From contig NZ_DKIH01000009.1 of the NCBI RefSeq assembly GCF_002454115.1, forward strand, positions 386,002 through 450,001: a stretch of DNA of 64,000 bases, read 5' to 3'. Below the pieces are notes generated by a model. That model had not been told where the DNA came from and made no database searches. It was given only the letters and a program-made list of their open reading frames with translations. Each line of letters begins with the position of its first letter. Positions within the stretch are counted from its first letter, which is position 1. The translations under genes and the position numbers were made by a program. Of the stretch, positions 40,675-48,468 are shown piece by piece. This DNA is from Sphingopyxis sp. UBA6723 (GTDB lineage: Bacteria; Pseudomonadota; Alphaproteobacteria; Sphingomonadales; Sphingomonadaceae).

Positions 40675-41523
40675 CTAGGCCGCCAAAACCCGGTGGACCG
40701 CTTCCAACAGAAACCGTTCTCGTCGCGCCTGCAGTTCATTGATGTAGCCCCGCCCCTCGCGTAGTTCGATTATCCGCCGAAGCAGTCGATCCGTCGCGAC
40801 GTCGATATCGGCACGCCCGTCGTGGCACCGCCGCCAGCGTGCAAGCAGCCAGGCGACGCCGATCGTATCGCTTTCGCAGGCTTCCTGCACTGCATCCCAC
40901 GCGCCCGCGTAGATGAGCCCCGTGACTGCGAACGCCGGTGCGGTCATCTTCGCCGGGATATCGAGCGCAGCCAACACCTCGGCCAGATGAATCGGCTTCA
41001 TCTTGAACCCGCCGGTCACGATGCGAGCGAAGTCGAGGTGGCGAGCCGGATCGTTGCCGCCGAAAGATAGCCAGCGCCAGCCACGGGGAAGGGTCAGGCC
41101 GTGCTTGTAGGCCGCCATCATGATCAATGGAATGTCGTGCACCATCCCCGCCCACGTCACGAGCTCGGCGTCTGGCCAGGTCTGCAGCAGCTGGAACAGG
41201 CCGGCCACGATCGCCCGCTCGTCATGGTCCGGCTGGCTCAACGTCACGAACTGCGCGATGTCCAGATTACCGTCGGCATGCTCGGTCAGCACCATGATAG
41301 ACGCGGTGACAATGGTCTGAAACACCCAGCGCGGACAGGTCAGCGGATCTTCGCTGCGCGTATAACCGCGGCGCGCGGGCTGGTTGTTGTCGTTACCGGG
41401 GCTATACCGCTCCGTGGCCTGGTAACGGCGATGGCCGCTTTCATCGATGACGGCGGACTCGACGTCGAGCACGATATAGGAGCGCGGTCGGCGTTCAACG
41501 CCGATACGGGGTTCGTATTTCAT
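40675..41523 (-). CDS. Predicted 3'-5' exonuclease, PolB-like exonuclease domain
   Basis: A 282-residue RNase H-fold DEDD exonuclease without a polymerase. Exo I is YIVLDVESAV (DxE). A later strand reads LVTWAGMVHDIPLIMMAAYKHG, as in the stand-alone DNA_pol_B_exo2 family. The ATG at 41523 has AAAGGA upstream. An extra 26 codons would lie before a better start. It is followed upstream by two further minus-strand genes of the element and another exonuclease gene, suggesting a DNA-processing cluster. Targets are unknown. Confidence 0.78.
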   Translation of the reverse strand: MKYEPRIGVERRPRSYIVLDVESAVIDESGHRRYQATERYSPGNDNNQPARRGYTRSEDPLTCPRWVFQTIVTASIMVLTEHADGNLDIAQFVTLSQPDHDERAIVAGLFQLLQTWPDAELVTWAGMVHDIPLIMMAAYKHGLTLPRGWRWLSFGGNDPARHLDFARIVTGGFKMKPIHLAEVLAALDIPAKMTAPAFAVTGLIYAGAWDAVQEACESDTIGVAWLLARWRRCHDGRADIDVATDRLLRRIIELREGRGYINELQARRERFLLEAVHRVLAA

Positions 41524-41610
41524 AGATATTTCCTTTGGAATGGGCGGCAGGCTCGGCCTGCCGCGGTGTTCAGTGGTTTTGAGAATGATGGGTGCCGGCA
41601 CCGGCCCCGA

Positions 41611-42111
41611 TTATTTGTCGCTGGAGCGCGGCTGAGACATGTGCGTCTTGATACGCGTGCGCGTCTCGGCGGCGACGCGTTCGATGCGGGCCAGGGCTCG
41701 ACAATGTCCGCCCGCGAGGTCGGAGGGCGCTCCCGCCAGACAGTCGAATGCGCCCTCGCTGCCCAGCCGGATCGTAACTTTCCCGCATTCCGACACGAGG
41801 ATGACCGGCGCATTGCTGTCACCCGACCAGGGTCGGCATCGAAAGATGTGGATCAAATGCTGGTTGCGCATAACTGCCAGATACTCACGCGACCCGGACA
41901 TGCCGGTGTGGGCCTGACCTTCATAAATGATGTCCTGGTCCCGCTCCATCGCGCGGAGAACCAGTTCGCGCACGATGCCGCCGTCGATCGCGCCACCGGT
42001 GGCGAATTCGATTGACGGGGTAAGCTTGTGGTCTGCCGGAAAGCCCATTTCGTGGCGCAGAGCCCAGGCGTGTTTCTGGTGCTGCAGCGCCTGCATCGTC
42101 GTGTCGTTCAT
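41611..42111 (-). CDS. Hypothetical protein of the exonuclease cluster
   Basis: A 166-residue soluble protein, not recognised. It contains HEMGFPADHKLTPSIEF, the segment DQDIIYEGQAHTGMSGSREY and a His/Arg/Cys-containing middle (LIHIFRCRPWSG). AAGGAAG lies seven bases before the ATG. It sits between two exonuclease genes on the same strand, 87 bases upstream of the PolB-like one. No signal peptide or membrane segment is seen. Confidence 0.7.
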   Translation of the reverse strand: MNDTTMQALQHQKHAWALRHEMGFPADHKLTPSIEFATGGAIDGGIVRELVLRAMERDQDIIYEGQAHTGMSGSREYLAVMRNQHLIHIFRCRPWSGDSNAPVILVSECGKVTIRLGSEGAFDCLAGAPSDLAGGHCRALARIERVAAETRTRIKTHMSQPRSSDK

Positions 42112-42121
42112 GCTATCTTCC

Positions 42122-42310
42122 TTACTCTTGGGTGACGGCCGCTTTGGCCGGAGCCTTTTTCCGCTCTCTCACGGTGCTCAATTCCGCCGCATCGGCGGTG
42201 GCTTGCGCCTGCCGGCGCCATTCAATGGCCGGAGGCCGTCGATTTACCGGATCTTGAAAATTGGAGGCTAAGCCGATCTCTGAAGGCAGAGATTGCGACC
42301 TCACCTTCAC
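42122..42310 (-). CDS. Small basic hypothetical protein
   Basis: A 62-residue frame with a GTG start, ending 10 bases before the next ATG, whose ribosome-binding site directly follows its TAA. It contains NFQDPVNRRPPAIEWRRQAQ and a Lys/Ala-rich end (RERKKAPAKAAVTQE). The tight spacing supports an operon member. The length and the weak start leave doubt. Confidence 0.4.
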   Translation of the reverse strand: MKVRSQSLPSEIGLASNFQDPVNRRPPAIEWRRQAQATADAAELSTVRERKKAPAKAAVTQE

Positions 42311-42383
42311 GCGAAGCGTCGCGGCATAACGACGCTCGCTGGCCTCGCTGCTCGCGCGACCAGAGCAGCGAGGCCCTCTCGCT

Positions 42384-43265
42384 CTATCGATAACGTGTGT
42401 TCCAGCTGAGCTGGTTCACGCGCGGTGTTGCGCGGAGCTCGGCATCGCGCGCGAGCCATAAGGCCTCGGCCTCGTGCGCCGATTCGGCGATCTCGCGCCA
42501 CCAGACCTTCTCGCGCGCATCCCAGCGATAGCCGCGCGCCTTGAGGAGATGGCGTTTGTCGAACGGCGCGCCCGTTGCCTCGATCCGCAACGACGGCTGC
42601 GCGGCCAGCGTAACCAGCCCCGCCATCAGCGACCGCACGCCGTCCGGACGATGGGTCAGCAAATGGGCGAGACTGATCACATCGGCGTCCGCCCGATGCC
42701 CGGTGGTGAAGTAGCCAATCTGCATCAGGAGGTGACCGAGTTTGGCGCCATCGAACCCATGCGCCGACCATTCGATTTCGCGCATCGAACAGGCCCAGGC
42801 ATGCCCCTTGATCCCGGGCAAAAGGCGTTCAACAATTGGAGCGTCGTAGGCAGAATTGTGCGCGACAATCAGGTCAGAGCCGCCGAGCAGCGCTTCCCAG
42901 CGCGGCACGTTCAGGCCCCTCCCCGCCACGTCGTCGTCCGATATTCCGGTCAGTCGCTGCACCTCGACCGGGATTGGAATGCCGGGATCGCGCAAGCCGC
43001 GACGAGTTTCTTCGACAGCACGGATTTCTCCGGCGTCGTCGACCAGCACGACCGCGGCGGCGATTTCGATGACCTCGGCGGTCTGGACATCGACCGACGT
43101 TGTTTCCGTATCGACGATGGCAATGCGCCGTGTCGGCCCGATTGGCGGTCCGTCGTTCACAAGTTCGGAAATCGGCCGCACGCAGCGGAGGATGCGGACA
43201 TCCTCGCGCGACGCGCAGAGACGTAGCGCCGCCTCGAACGAGGCGGCGTCGTTATGGATGGTCAT
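42384..43265 (-). CDS. DnaQ-like 3'-5' exonuclease with C-terminal extension
   Basis: A 293-residue DEDDh exonuclease. Exo I is IAIVDTETTSVD, Exo II is SDLIVAHNSAYDAPIV, and Exo III carries GHRADADV with the catalytic His and Asp. This resembles the proofreading subunit of DNA polymerase III. A C-terminal domain of about 70 residues (FDKRHLLKARGYRWDAREKVWW, then EAEALWLARD) is not part of DnaQ and may bind a partner. The gene has AGGAG before its ATG. It is the first of a minus-strand run ending at the PolB-like exonuclease. Confidence 0.85.
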   Translation of the reverse strand: MTIHNDAASFEAALRLCASREDVRILRCVRPISELVNDGPPIGPTRRIAIVDTETTSVDVQTAEVIEIAAAVVLVDDAGEIRAVEETRRGLRDPGIPIPVEVQRLTGISDDDVAGRGLNVPRWEALLGGSDLIVAHNSAYDAPIVERLLPGIKGHAWACSMREIEWSAHGFDGAKLGHLLMQIGYFTTGHRADADVISLAHLLTHRPDGVRSLMAGLVTLAAQPSLRIEATGAPFDKRHLLKARGYRWDAREKVWWREIAESAHEAEALWLARDAELRATPRVNQLSWNTRYR

Positions 43266-43455
43266 GATTTGCTCCTGTTTGCTTACCGCCGAGCGGAGGC
43301 GAGGCTTTTCCTCCCCTCTTCACCCGGCTGCAGGAGACGCGGTCGCGGCAGCTTTTCCATCCCGGTCACATGCGTAGGCCGTCAGATGGAGAAACCGACT
43401 TTTAAGGTAGGCCGCCGATAAAGGTCCGCAGGAATCAACCTGTTGGATGATAGTC

Positions 43456-43764
43456 ATGGCATTTGAACAAACACCGATTGCGCCGCATTCCGGCGCTTAC
43501 GAAAGTCCCACATTAAAAACTCTCGAGGCCGACCAGAACAGCGCAAAACCTCGCTATTCGGTCGACGAGCCGGATGCCGCGTGCACCAGTTGCCCCATCG
43601 CCATGTGGTATGTTGCGGGCGAGGATTTGGAGTGCTTCTGCTCTGCCCTTCATCAGGTCGTCTGGAGCCTGAAAAGTGCAGCGATTAAATTATGCGATGC
43701 CCGTGAGCAGGAAATTGCCCGACTTCGAATCTCAGGACATACAAAGTCATCACCGGCGGCGTGA
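43456..43764 (+). CDS. Small cysteine-containing hypothetical protein
   Basis: A 102-residue protein, not recognised. A Cys-rich centre, ACTSCPIAMWYV, then DLECFCSALH, could bind a metal. The ends look disordered or helical. An ATG 9 bases upstream (43447) is an equally possible start, and neither has a strong ribosome-binding site. Similar small proteins with CxxCP..MW and CFC occur on conjugative elements as far as I recall, but no function is known. Confidence 0.6.
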   Translation: MAFEQTPIAPHSGAYESPTLKTLEADQNSAKPRYSVDEPDAACTSCPIAMWYVAGEDLECFCSALHQVVWSLKSAAIKLCDAREQEIARLRISGHTKSSPAA

Positions 43765-43878
43765 CCCGGTAAGAGCGCAGTCGGTCACATGATGATTGCA
43801 ACATTTCCGGATTTTGTTAAGCCGTTCGCTAGCAACACAGTGTAACGTTGGTTCCCGCCAGATGGGAGACCGAGAGCG

Positions 43879-44631
43879 ATGCCCGTTCACAGCAAAACAT
43901 TGATCTTCAATCTCGCAGGCCGAGGTCTGATCATCATGATAATTGCGATGACGGCTTCGGTGGCGATCGTTTCCTGGATAAGCAGCGACCTCCCACCTGA
44001 TCTCTATCACCGCTCGATCGTGGCCGCGCTGTTGATTCCCATGTTGATTTCGCCCCCGATTTCACTCTGGGTAGGTTTGCTGAACTACCGATATTTCAGG
44101 TTGCACGGAAAGGTAGAATGGCTTGCCGACCACGATGAAATGACCGGTTTATTGAATCGACGTGCACTCCTCACCGCCGCTGCGAAAATGAGGGACCAAC
44201 CCAGTAACAACCGCATCGCTCAGCCGGTCCTTCTTTTGTTGGCCGACATTGACCACTTCAAGAGCATCAACGATAATTTAGGCCATGATGCGGGCGATGA
44301 GGCGATCAGGCATATTGCGAACATACTGGTGCAGCTTAGCCCTCAAGGAGCAACGGTAGCTCGGCTGGGTGGAGACGAGTTTGCGATACTGACCGACTGG
44401 ACAAGCTTGGCAGACGCCCGCAGCCTGGCGGCTTCAATTTGCCGCACAATCGAAAAATTGCCCTGTGTCTATGACAGTCATCTAATTCCGATGACGGTTA
44501 GCCTCGGCGTTGCCATCGGCAGCCGAGCGGAAAAGATAGATTGCATCCTGCGGCGCGCAGATGAACAGCTCTACAATTGTAAGCGGGAGGGCAGAAACTC
44601 CTATTCAGTCGCGGAAAGCGCTGCCGCATAA
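43879..44631 (+). CDS. Membrane-anchored diguanylate cyclase (GGDEF)
   Basis: A 250-residue protein that would make cyclic di-GMP from two GTP. Two membrane segments span about residues 12-35 and 46-70, with almost no periplasmic loop. A complete GGDEF domain follows: HDEMTGLLNRRAL, LLADIDHFKSINDNLGHDAGD, the active site RLGGDEFAIL, and a conserved end (RADEQLYNCKREGRN). The catalytic motif is intact. No RxxD product-inhibition site was seen directly upstream. A c-di-GMP enzyme on a mobile element could tie transfer to attachment or biofilm state. Confidence 0.87.
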   Translation: MPVHSKTLIFNLAGRGLIIMIIAMTASVAIVSWISSDLPPDLYHRSIVAALLIPMLISPPISLWVGLLNYRYFRLHGKVEWLADHDEMTGLLNRRALLTAAAKMRDQPSNNRIAQPVLLLLADIDHFKSINDNLGHDAGDEAIRHIANILVQLSPQGATVARLGGDEFAILTDWTSLADARSLAASICRTIEKLPCVYDSHLIPMTVSLGVAIGSRAEKIDCILRRADEQLYNCKREGRNSYSVAESAAA

Positions 44632-44769
44632 AGCCCGTCTCGTCTGCGAGTGCGCCCAAACTGCGAAAATCAGAATTCCTCGATTTGGGCGAGCATCGGT
44701 CCGCATGACCGATGGTCCGCCGTGCCCCTCGCTCCAGTCATCTTCTGGAACGAACGATGCATGCTGACC

Positions 44770-47271
44770 CTAATGTCCAAGGCCCGGTCCTTTCGGAAAC
44801 GGGCGGTTGCCCACGTGCGGCGGTCTCTCTTCCAGAACTTTCCTGATTGATTCTGGCGTGACGGACATCTCGACATGGGTATCGATCCGTCGCGTCTTGC
44901 GCCATCGCGCGTCGCGGCGTTGGCGCGCTTCGGCTGCCGCAACGAGCATTTCTTCATACCGGGTGCCCGGCATCTCGGATGCCGCGGGCCTTCGTCCCGC
45001 TGCGCTCGCCGGCAAATCTCCCGCGGCCGGAACCTCAGCGTCCCTTGCGGTCGTTACCGGCGCGGTCTGCCTGCCATCTGGAATCGAAGGAGACGGGTCA
45101 GCCAATCTGGAGGTGCCGGCAACATATGCGCGCGCGCCGACGGACTGAGCCTCGCGCCCCCAGACCGATTGCATACGCGGCTCATCACTCCACGCTTGGA
45201 CAAGACGCTTAATATCAGCAGGCGCATGCTCCGGTGCCGACCACTTCCCGTCGACATTTCGGATGCTTCCCGGAGCTGTTTTGGAAAACTCCGCAATCTG
45301 CGAGATTTCGGCGTGCTGCCGCTGTAGAATTTCCTGAACATCGTGCGCGAGTTCTGTCGGCGGGTTTGCAGCGGGTTTGAGGCCGTGGTGACCAAGCATC
45401 GATGGATCCCACACTGGCTTTCCGTCCTTGGTCGCAATGTGGCGCCGCTTCGTGCGGAGTTCCTCGAGCAAATTCTGCCATGCCACCTGGTGCTGTCTCT
45501 TGCCTTCCTCAGCCGCCGCTTTCAGATCCGCAGCAGTTCGGCGATCATTGCGATGACGCTCAGAGAGAGCGGCGCGGCGCGCATGCTCGTCCATAGCCTG
45601 CACACGCGCGGCCTCAGCGCCATCGAGCCGCGATATATCCAACTCAAGTCCGAGCTTGCCCGTCTGGTAGGGCGCAACTTTCGCCCCGAGCAAAACCGAG
45701 CGACCCACTTCATTGGCGGCAGCGGCGGTGGCGGTGGCAGTGGTAGTGGCAGTGGTAGTGGCCAGCCGATTCTGATCCAGCCGCTGGCGTATAGCCCCGA
45801 GCTGCGTCACCGCCTGATCTACACCTGTGCGGCGCGCTTCCAACAGTATTCGCTGGGCTATCATCCGTCGGACGGTGGCCGCGATGCTCCGCACGTTGGC
45901 GCTACGACCCATGGGCACGTTACGGGCGACCCGTGCCTGGATCGCTTTCCGGACACTGGCAGCGCGCGACGCAATTTCGCGGACGATTGCGACGTCCGGT
46001 AGGGGGCGGCGACGCGAGGGAATAGTGACCGCGCGAATACGTCTCGTAAGTTTGGCGAGCGTATCGCGCTGCGCATCAAGATTGCGGCGTCTCGCCGCGA
46101 TCTCCACACTACGTGCCAGCAGCGCGGTTTCACGCTCGGCTAGGACAAGTTTTTTGGCGGTGCTGTCGGTCGCGACACTCAATTCATTGAGCGTCACGAT
46201 GTGGGCGTTGTTTTCGATCACCGCGACTGTTTCGCCGCGGTCAAATGCCGCCATGCGTTCCGGCCCCACCCGCTCCTGGCGCTGGGCATTCAAACCGCGC
46301 GCCTGATAGCTAAGATGCGTGAAGCGTGTTGCTAGGCCCGCGTGGCGACAGGCTTGATTCATATGCGCCGCGCAGAGCGCGCGCAGCCGGAACAGGCCCG
46401 CCTTGTTGGTGAGACCGTTGACCTTCTCCTCCGCGACGTCCCACTGATAGGATGCGGTGCGTTCGCAGGGCCGGGTCGAAAACACGATATGGGCGTGAAC
46501 ATTGCGCTGATCGCTCAATTCGTCCGGCACATGGAGAGCGGCAGCGTAGGGCAAACCGAGCCGACCAAAAGTCCGTTCGCAGAACTCGTATACGAACGAA
46601 CGGCGCTGCCCGGCACTCAGTTCATGCGGCAAGTTCAGCACCACACGATACTGGACCTTGGCGTTGGCCCGATAGCCTTCCTCGACGGCCTCCAGCATGC
46701 GCCAGGCCGCTTCGATTTCTTCGACGCTCTCGCCCATATTGCTGATCGGATGGACCAGTTGAACATCGCCCTCTTCGAGCGAACCATCGCGAAAAATATA
46801 CTCAACGTGGGCTGCGGCAAGGCCGGAACGCCAACCCTTCGAGTTGAAACCCTTGTAGGTGACGTTCATATAAAGCGCGACACGGCCGCGAGCATCGATC
46901 AGCGGGGTCCGATATCGACGTAGCGGGCGAGCAGCGGAAGGCGCCATTTTCGATCTGCTGATTTTACGGTCGGATGCCGGTCTGAATGGCGGGCTTTGCA
47001 TCTTTACCCGAAACGTGCGCCCCCATCCCGGTGCAATGCTTTCGGCAAGCTCGCGCTGCAACGCTCGGTCAGCGATGGCGTAAGCTCTTTCGGCCCCGGC
47101 CTCGCGCCTGCGGCGCATCGTGGCAACGCGATTGATCGCGCCTGCGATCGTCCGGTCCGCTGCCCTCAATCGGCGCGCGGTGCGGTCTGTCGCCATGAGA
47201 ATTGCGAAGGCCCGCGCATCGGCCTGCGCCATTACGCCATCTTCGCCGATCAACTGCATGCTTTGCGCCAT
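44770..47271 (-). CDS. MobA/MobL-family relaxase
   Basis: An 833-residue DNA relaxase that would nick at oriT and lead the strand into a recipient. The N-terminal 120 residues are an unusual basic extension. The relaxase domain starts near ALYMNVTYKGFNSKGWRSG. The metal-binding HUH motif is NVHAHIVFSTRP (His 259 and 261). A long helical C-terminal region follows, with a Thr/Ala low-complexity run encoded by ggcagtggtagt repeats near 45740-45765. ATG 47271 is chosen; a longer frame would run into the oriT-like repeat. Two + strand genes at 47527-48422 are divergent from it. Confidence 0.82.
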   Translation of the reverse strand: MAQSMQLIGEDGVMAQADARAFAILMATDRTARRLRAADRTIAGAINRVATMRRRREAGAERAYAIADRALQRELAESIAPGWGRTFRVKMQSPPFRPASDRKISRSKMAPSAARPLRRYRTPLIDARGRVALYMNVTYKGFNSKGWRSGLAAAHVEYIFRDGSLEEGDVQLVHPISNMGESVEEIEAAWRMLEAVEEGYRANAKVQYRVVLNLPHELSAGQRRSFVYEFCERTFGRLGLPYAAALHVPDELSDQRNVHAHIVFSTRPCERTASYQWDVAEEKVNGLTNKAGLFRLRALCAAHMNQACRHAGLATRFTHLSYQARGLNAQRQERVGPERMAAFDRGETVAVIENNAHIVTLNELSVATDSTAKKLVLAERETALLARSVEIAARRRNLDAQRDTLAKLTRRIRAVTIPSRRRPLPDVAIVREIASRAASVRKAIQARVARNVPMGRSANVRSIAATVRRMIAQRILLEARRTGVDQAVTQLGAIRQRLDQNRLATTTATTTATATAAAANEVGRSVLLGAKVAPYQTGKLGLELDISRLDGAEAARVQAMDEHARRAALSERHRNDRRTAADLKAAAEEGKRQHQVAWQNLLEELRTKRRHIATKDGKPVWDPSMLGHHGLKPAANPPTELAHDVQEILQRQHAEISQIAEFSKTAPGSIRNVDGKWSAPEHAPADIKRLVQAWSDEPRMQSVWGREAQSVGARAYVAGTSRLADPSPSIPDGRQTAPVTTARDAEVPAAGDLPASAAGRRPAASEMPGTRYEEMLVAAAEARQRRDARWRKTRRIDTHVEMSVTPESIRKVLEERPPHVGNRPFPKGPGLGH

Positions 47272-47282
47272 TTTGCTCACTT

Positions 47283-47360
47283 GAAAGAGGGGGGTGGGAC
47301 GAAAGCCATGGGCCTGTTGACCCCGGTCAACGTTTCTTTCGCACTCCCACCCCCCTCTTC
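47283..47360. other. Nested inverted repeats, oriT candidate
   Basis: GAAAGAGGGGGGTGGGACG and the following bases to 47305 pair with 47336-47360, apart from a 2-nt insertion. In the 30-nt loop, GTTGACC-CC-GGTCAAC (47316-47331) is a perfect inner palindrome. The structure starts 12 bases upstream of the relaxase ATG. That is the expected place for an oriT or the relaxase operator. Confidence 0.5.
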
Positions 47361-47426
47361 CCCTTCTACCTATCAGTTTGGGATTTTGCTTCGGATCGAA
47401 GCTTACAACTTCGCTCACCCTCAAAC

Positions 47427-47473
47427 GCGGAGGGTCACCGATCTGCCACTCGCCTGTCGAAGTGACCCTCCGC
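47427..47473. promoter_or_regulatory. 12-bp inverted repeat in the mobilization promoter region
   Basis: GCGGAGGGTCAC and GTGACCCTCCGC are exact complements with a 23-nt spacer, 54 bases before the ATG at 47527. A third copy of GTGACCCTCCGC lies at 51268 before the recombinase genes. Confidence 0.5.
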
Positions 47474-47526
47474 ACGGTACGCGCGCTGCCACGCTAATTG
47501 GGCTGCCCCGCTGAAGGAGGCAGACA

Positions 47527-48141
47527 ATGTTCGACAAAGACGAAGTGAGCCGGCGCCGCAAACTCGCGGACGCCAAAGCCAGGGAAGCGAAACTCCGCGA
47601 GGAACTCGCGGCCATTCAAAAGGCAAAGCGTTCCGCCCGAAGCGGCATTGACCAAATAACGCGCCATGAAAATTGGCACGCCAGAACTCTCGCCGCAGCG
47701 GACCGCCGCGCTGGTTATACAGGCGAGATGGCGTCGGCCCGCCTATATCTGCGCAGTCTTCCGGTGGACAGATACGCAGCAATTCTCGCGCAATATGCCA
47801 CGGGATCAAGTGACGCCGACAATCTCTCGGTCGAGGTTGCCGCGGTTCGCGCGAACTTCGATCAATGGCACCGCAAAGGCGAAGCGATCATTCTTGATCG
47901 TGAACGCCGCGGTTATGCCGAGGAATGTGCACGATGGGCCGATCGCGAGGCCTCGCAACCGACGCAAAGCTGGCGCGCCAAACCGATGACCCGCGGACAA
48001 TATTTCCTGATCGCGCGCACTGCCGAGTTTCTGAATGTCGCGGAACCGACCGGAAAGATTACGCGCGGCGCAGCACACGATTGGCTGAATGTGCACGATG
48101 CCAATCTCCGGCTTCGTCCAGACGGGGTCGAAGGATTATGA
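47527..48141 (+). CDS. Putative mobilization accessory protein
   Basis: A 204-residue basic protein. The N-terminus is a charged coiled coil (VSRRRKLADAKAREAKLREE). The C-terminus reads MTRGQYFLIARTAEFLNVAEP, then ITRGAAHDWLNVHDANLRL, which might be a helical DNA-binding region. AAGGAGG lies before the ATG. It diverges from the relaxase gene across the oriT-like region and overlaps the next gene by 4 bases. Its place suggests a relaxosome accessory or a regulator. No family was recognised. Confidence 0.65.
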   Translation: MFDKDEVSRRRKLADAKAREAKLREELAAIQKAKRSARSGIDQITRHENWHARTLAAADRRAGYTGEMASARLYLRSLPVDRYAAILAQYATGSSDADNLSVEVAAVRANFDQWHRKGEAIILDRERRGYAEECARWADREASQPTQSWRAKPMTRGQYFLIARTAEFLNVAEPTGKITRGAAHDWLNVHDANLRLRPDGVEGL

Positions 48142-48422
48142 GCGGTCAACGCAGTGTCAAGCTGACGCTCGGCTCGGACGAGCGCGTGTTCGGCTCTTAT
48201 CGCGAACTTGAGGATTATGCGGCGCAGCTGACTGGCGAAATGCGAACGCGCGAGTCCCAGTTACAGCACGATCCACGCAACATAACTTTATGGCAGCAAC
48301 TCGAAAAGACGGCGGAATATCTCGGCCGGGTTATCGAGGGAATGCAGTTATGGATCGATACCGACGATCACAGACTAACGGAAGATTTGGAAAAAATATC
48401 CCGAATGCTTGCCGACCTATAG
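48138..48422 (+). CDS. Small hypothetical protein coupled to the mobilization accessory gene
   Basis: A 94-residue soluble acidic protein starting in an ATGA overlap with the upstream stop. It contains SVKLTLGSDERVFGSYRELEDY and long amphipathic helices (TLWQQLEKTAEYLGRVIEGM). No family was recognised. The overlap shows it is translated with its neighbour. Confidence 0.65.
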   Translation: MSGQRSVKLTLGSDERVFGSYRELEDYAAQLTGEMRTRESQLQHDPRNITLWQQLEKTAEYLGRVIEGMQLWIDTDDHRLTEDLEKISRMLADL

Positions 48423-48468
48423 GTGCAAATCCTAGAATAGGAGACTTTTGTCAAAGGAGTCTTTTAGA

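Noticed and set aside
45700..45780. Short tandem repeats in the relaxase gene considered as a CRISPR-like or regulatory array
   Set aside because: The 12-base units are in frame and encode a Thr/Ala linker; there are no spacers.
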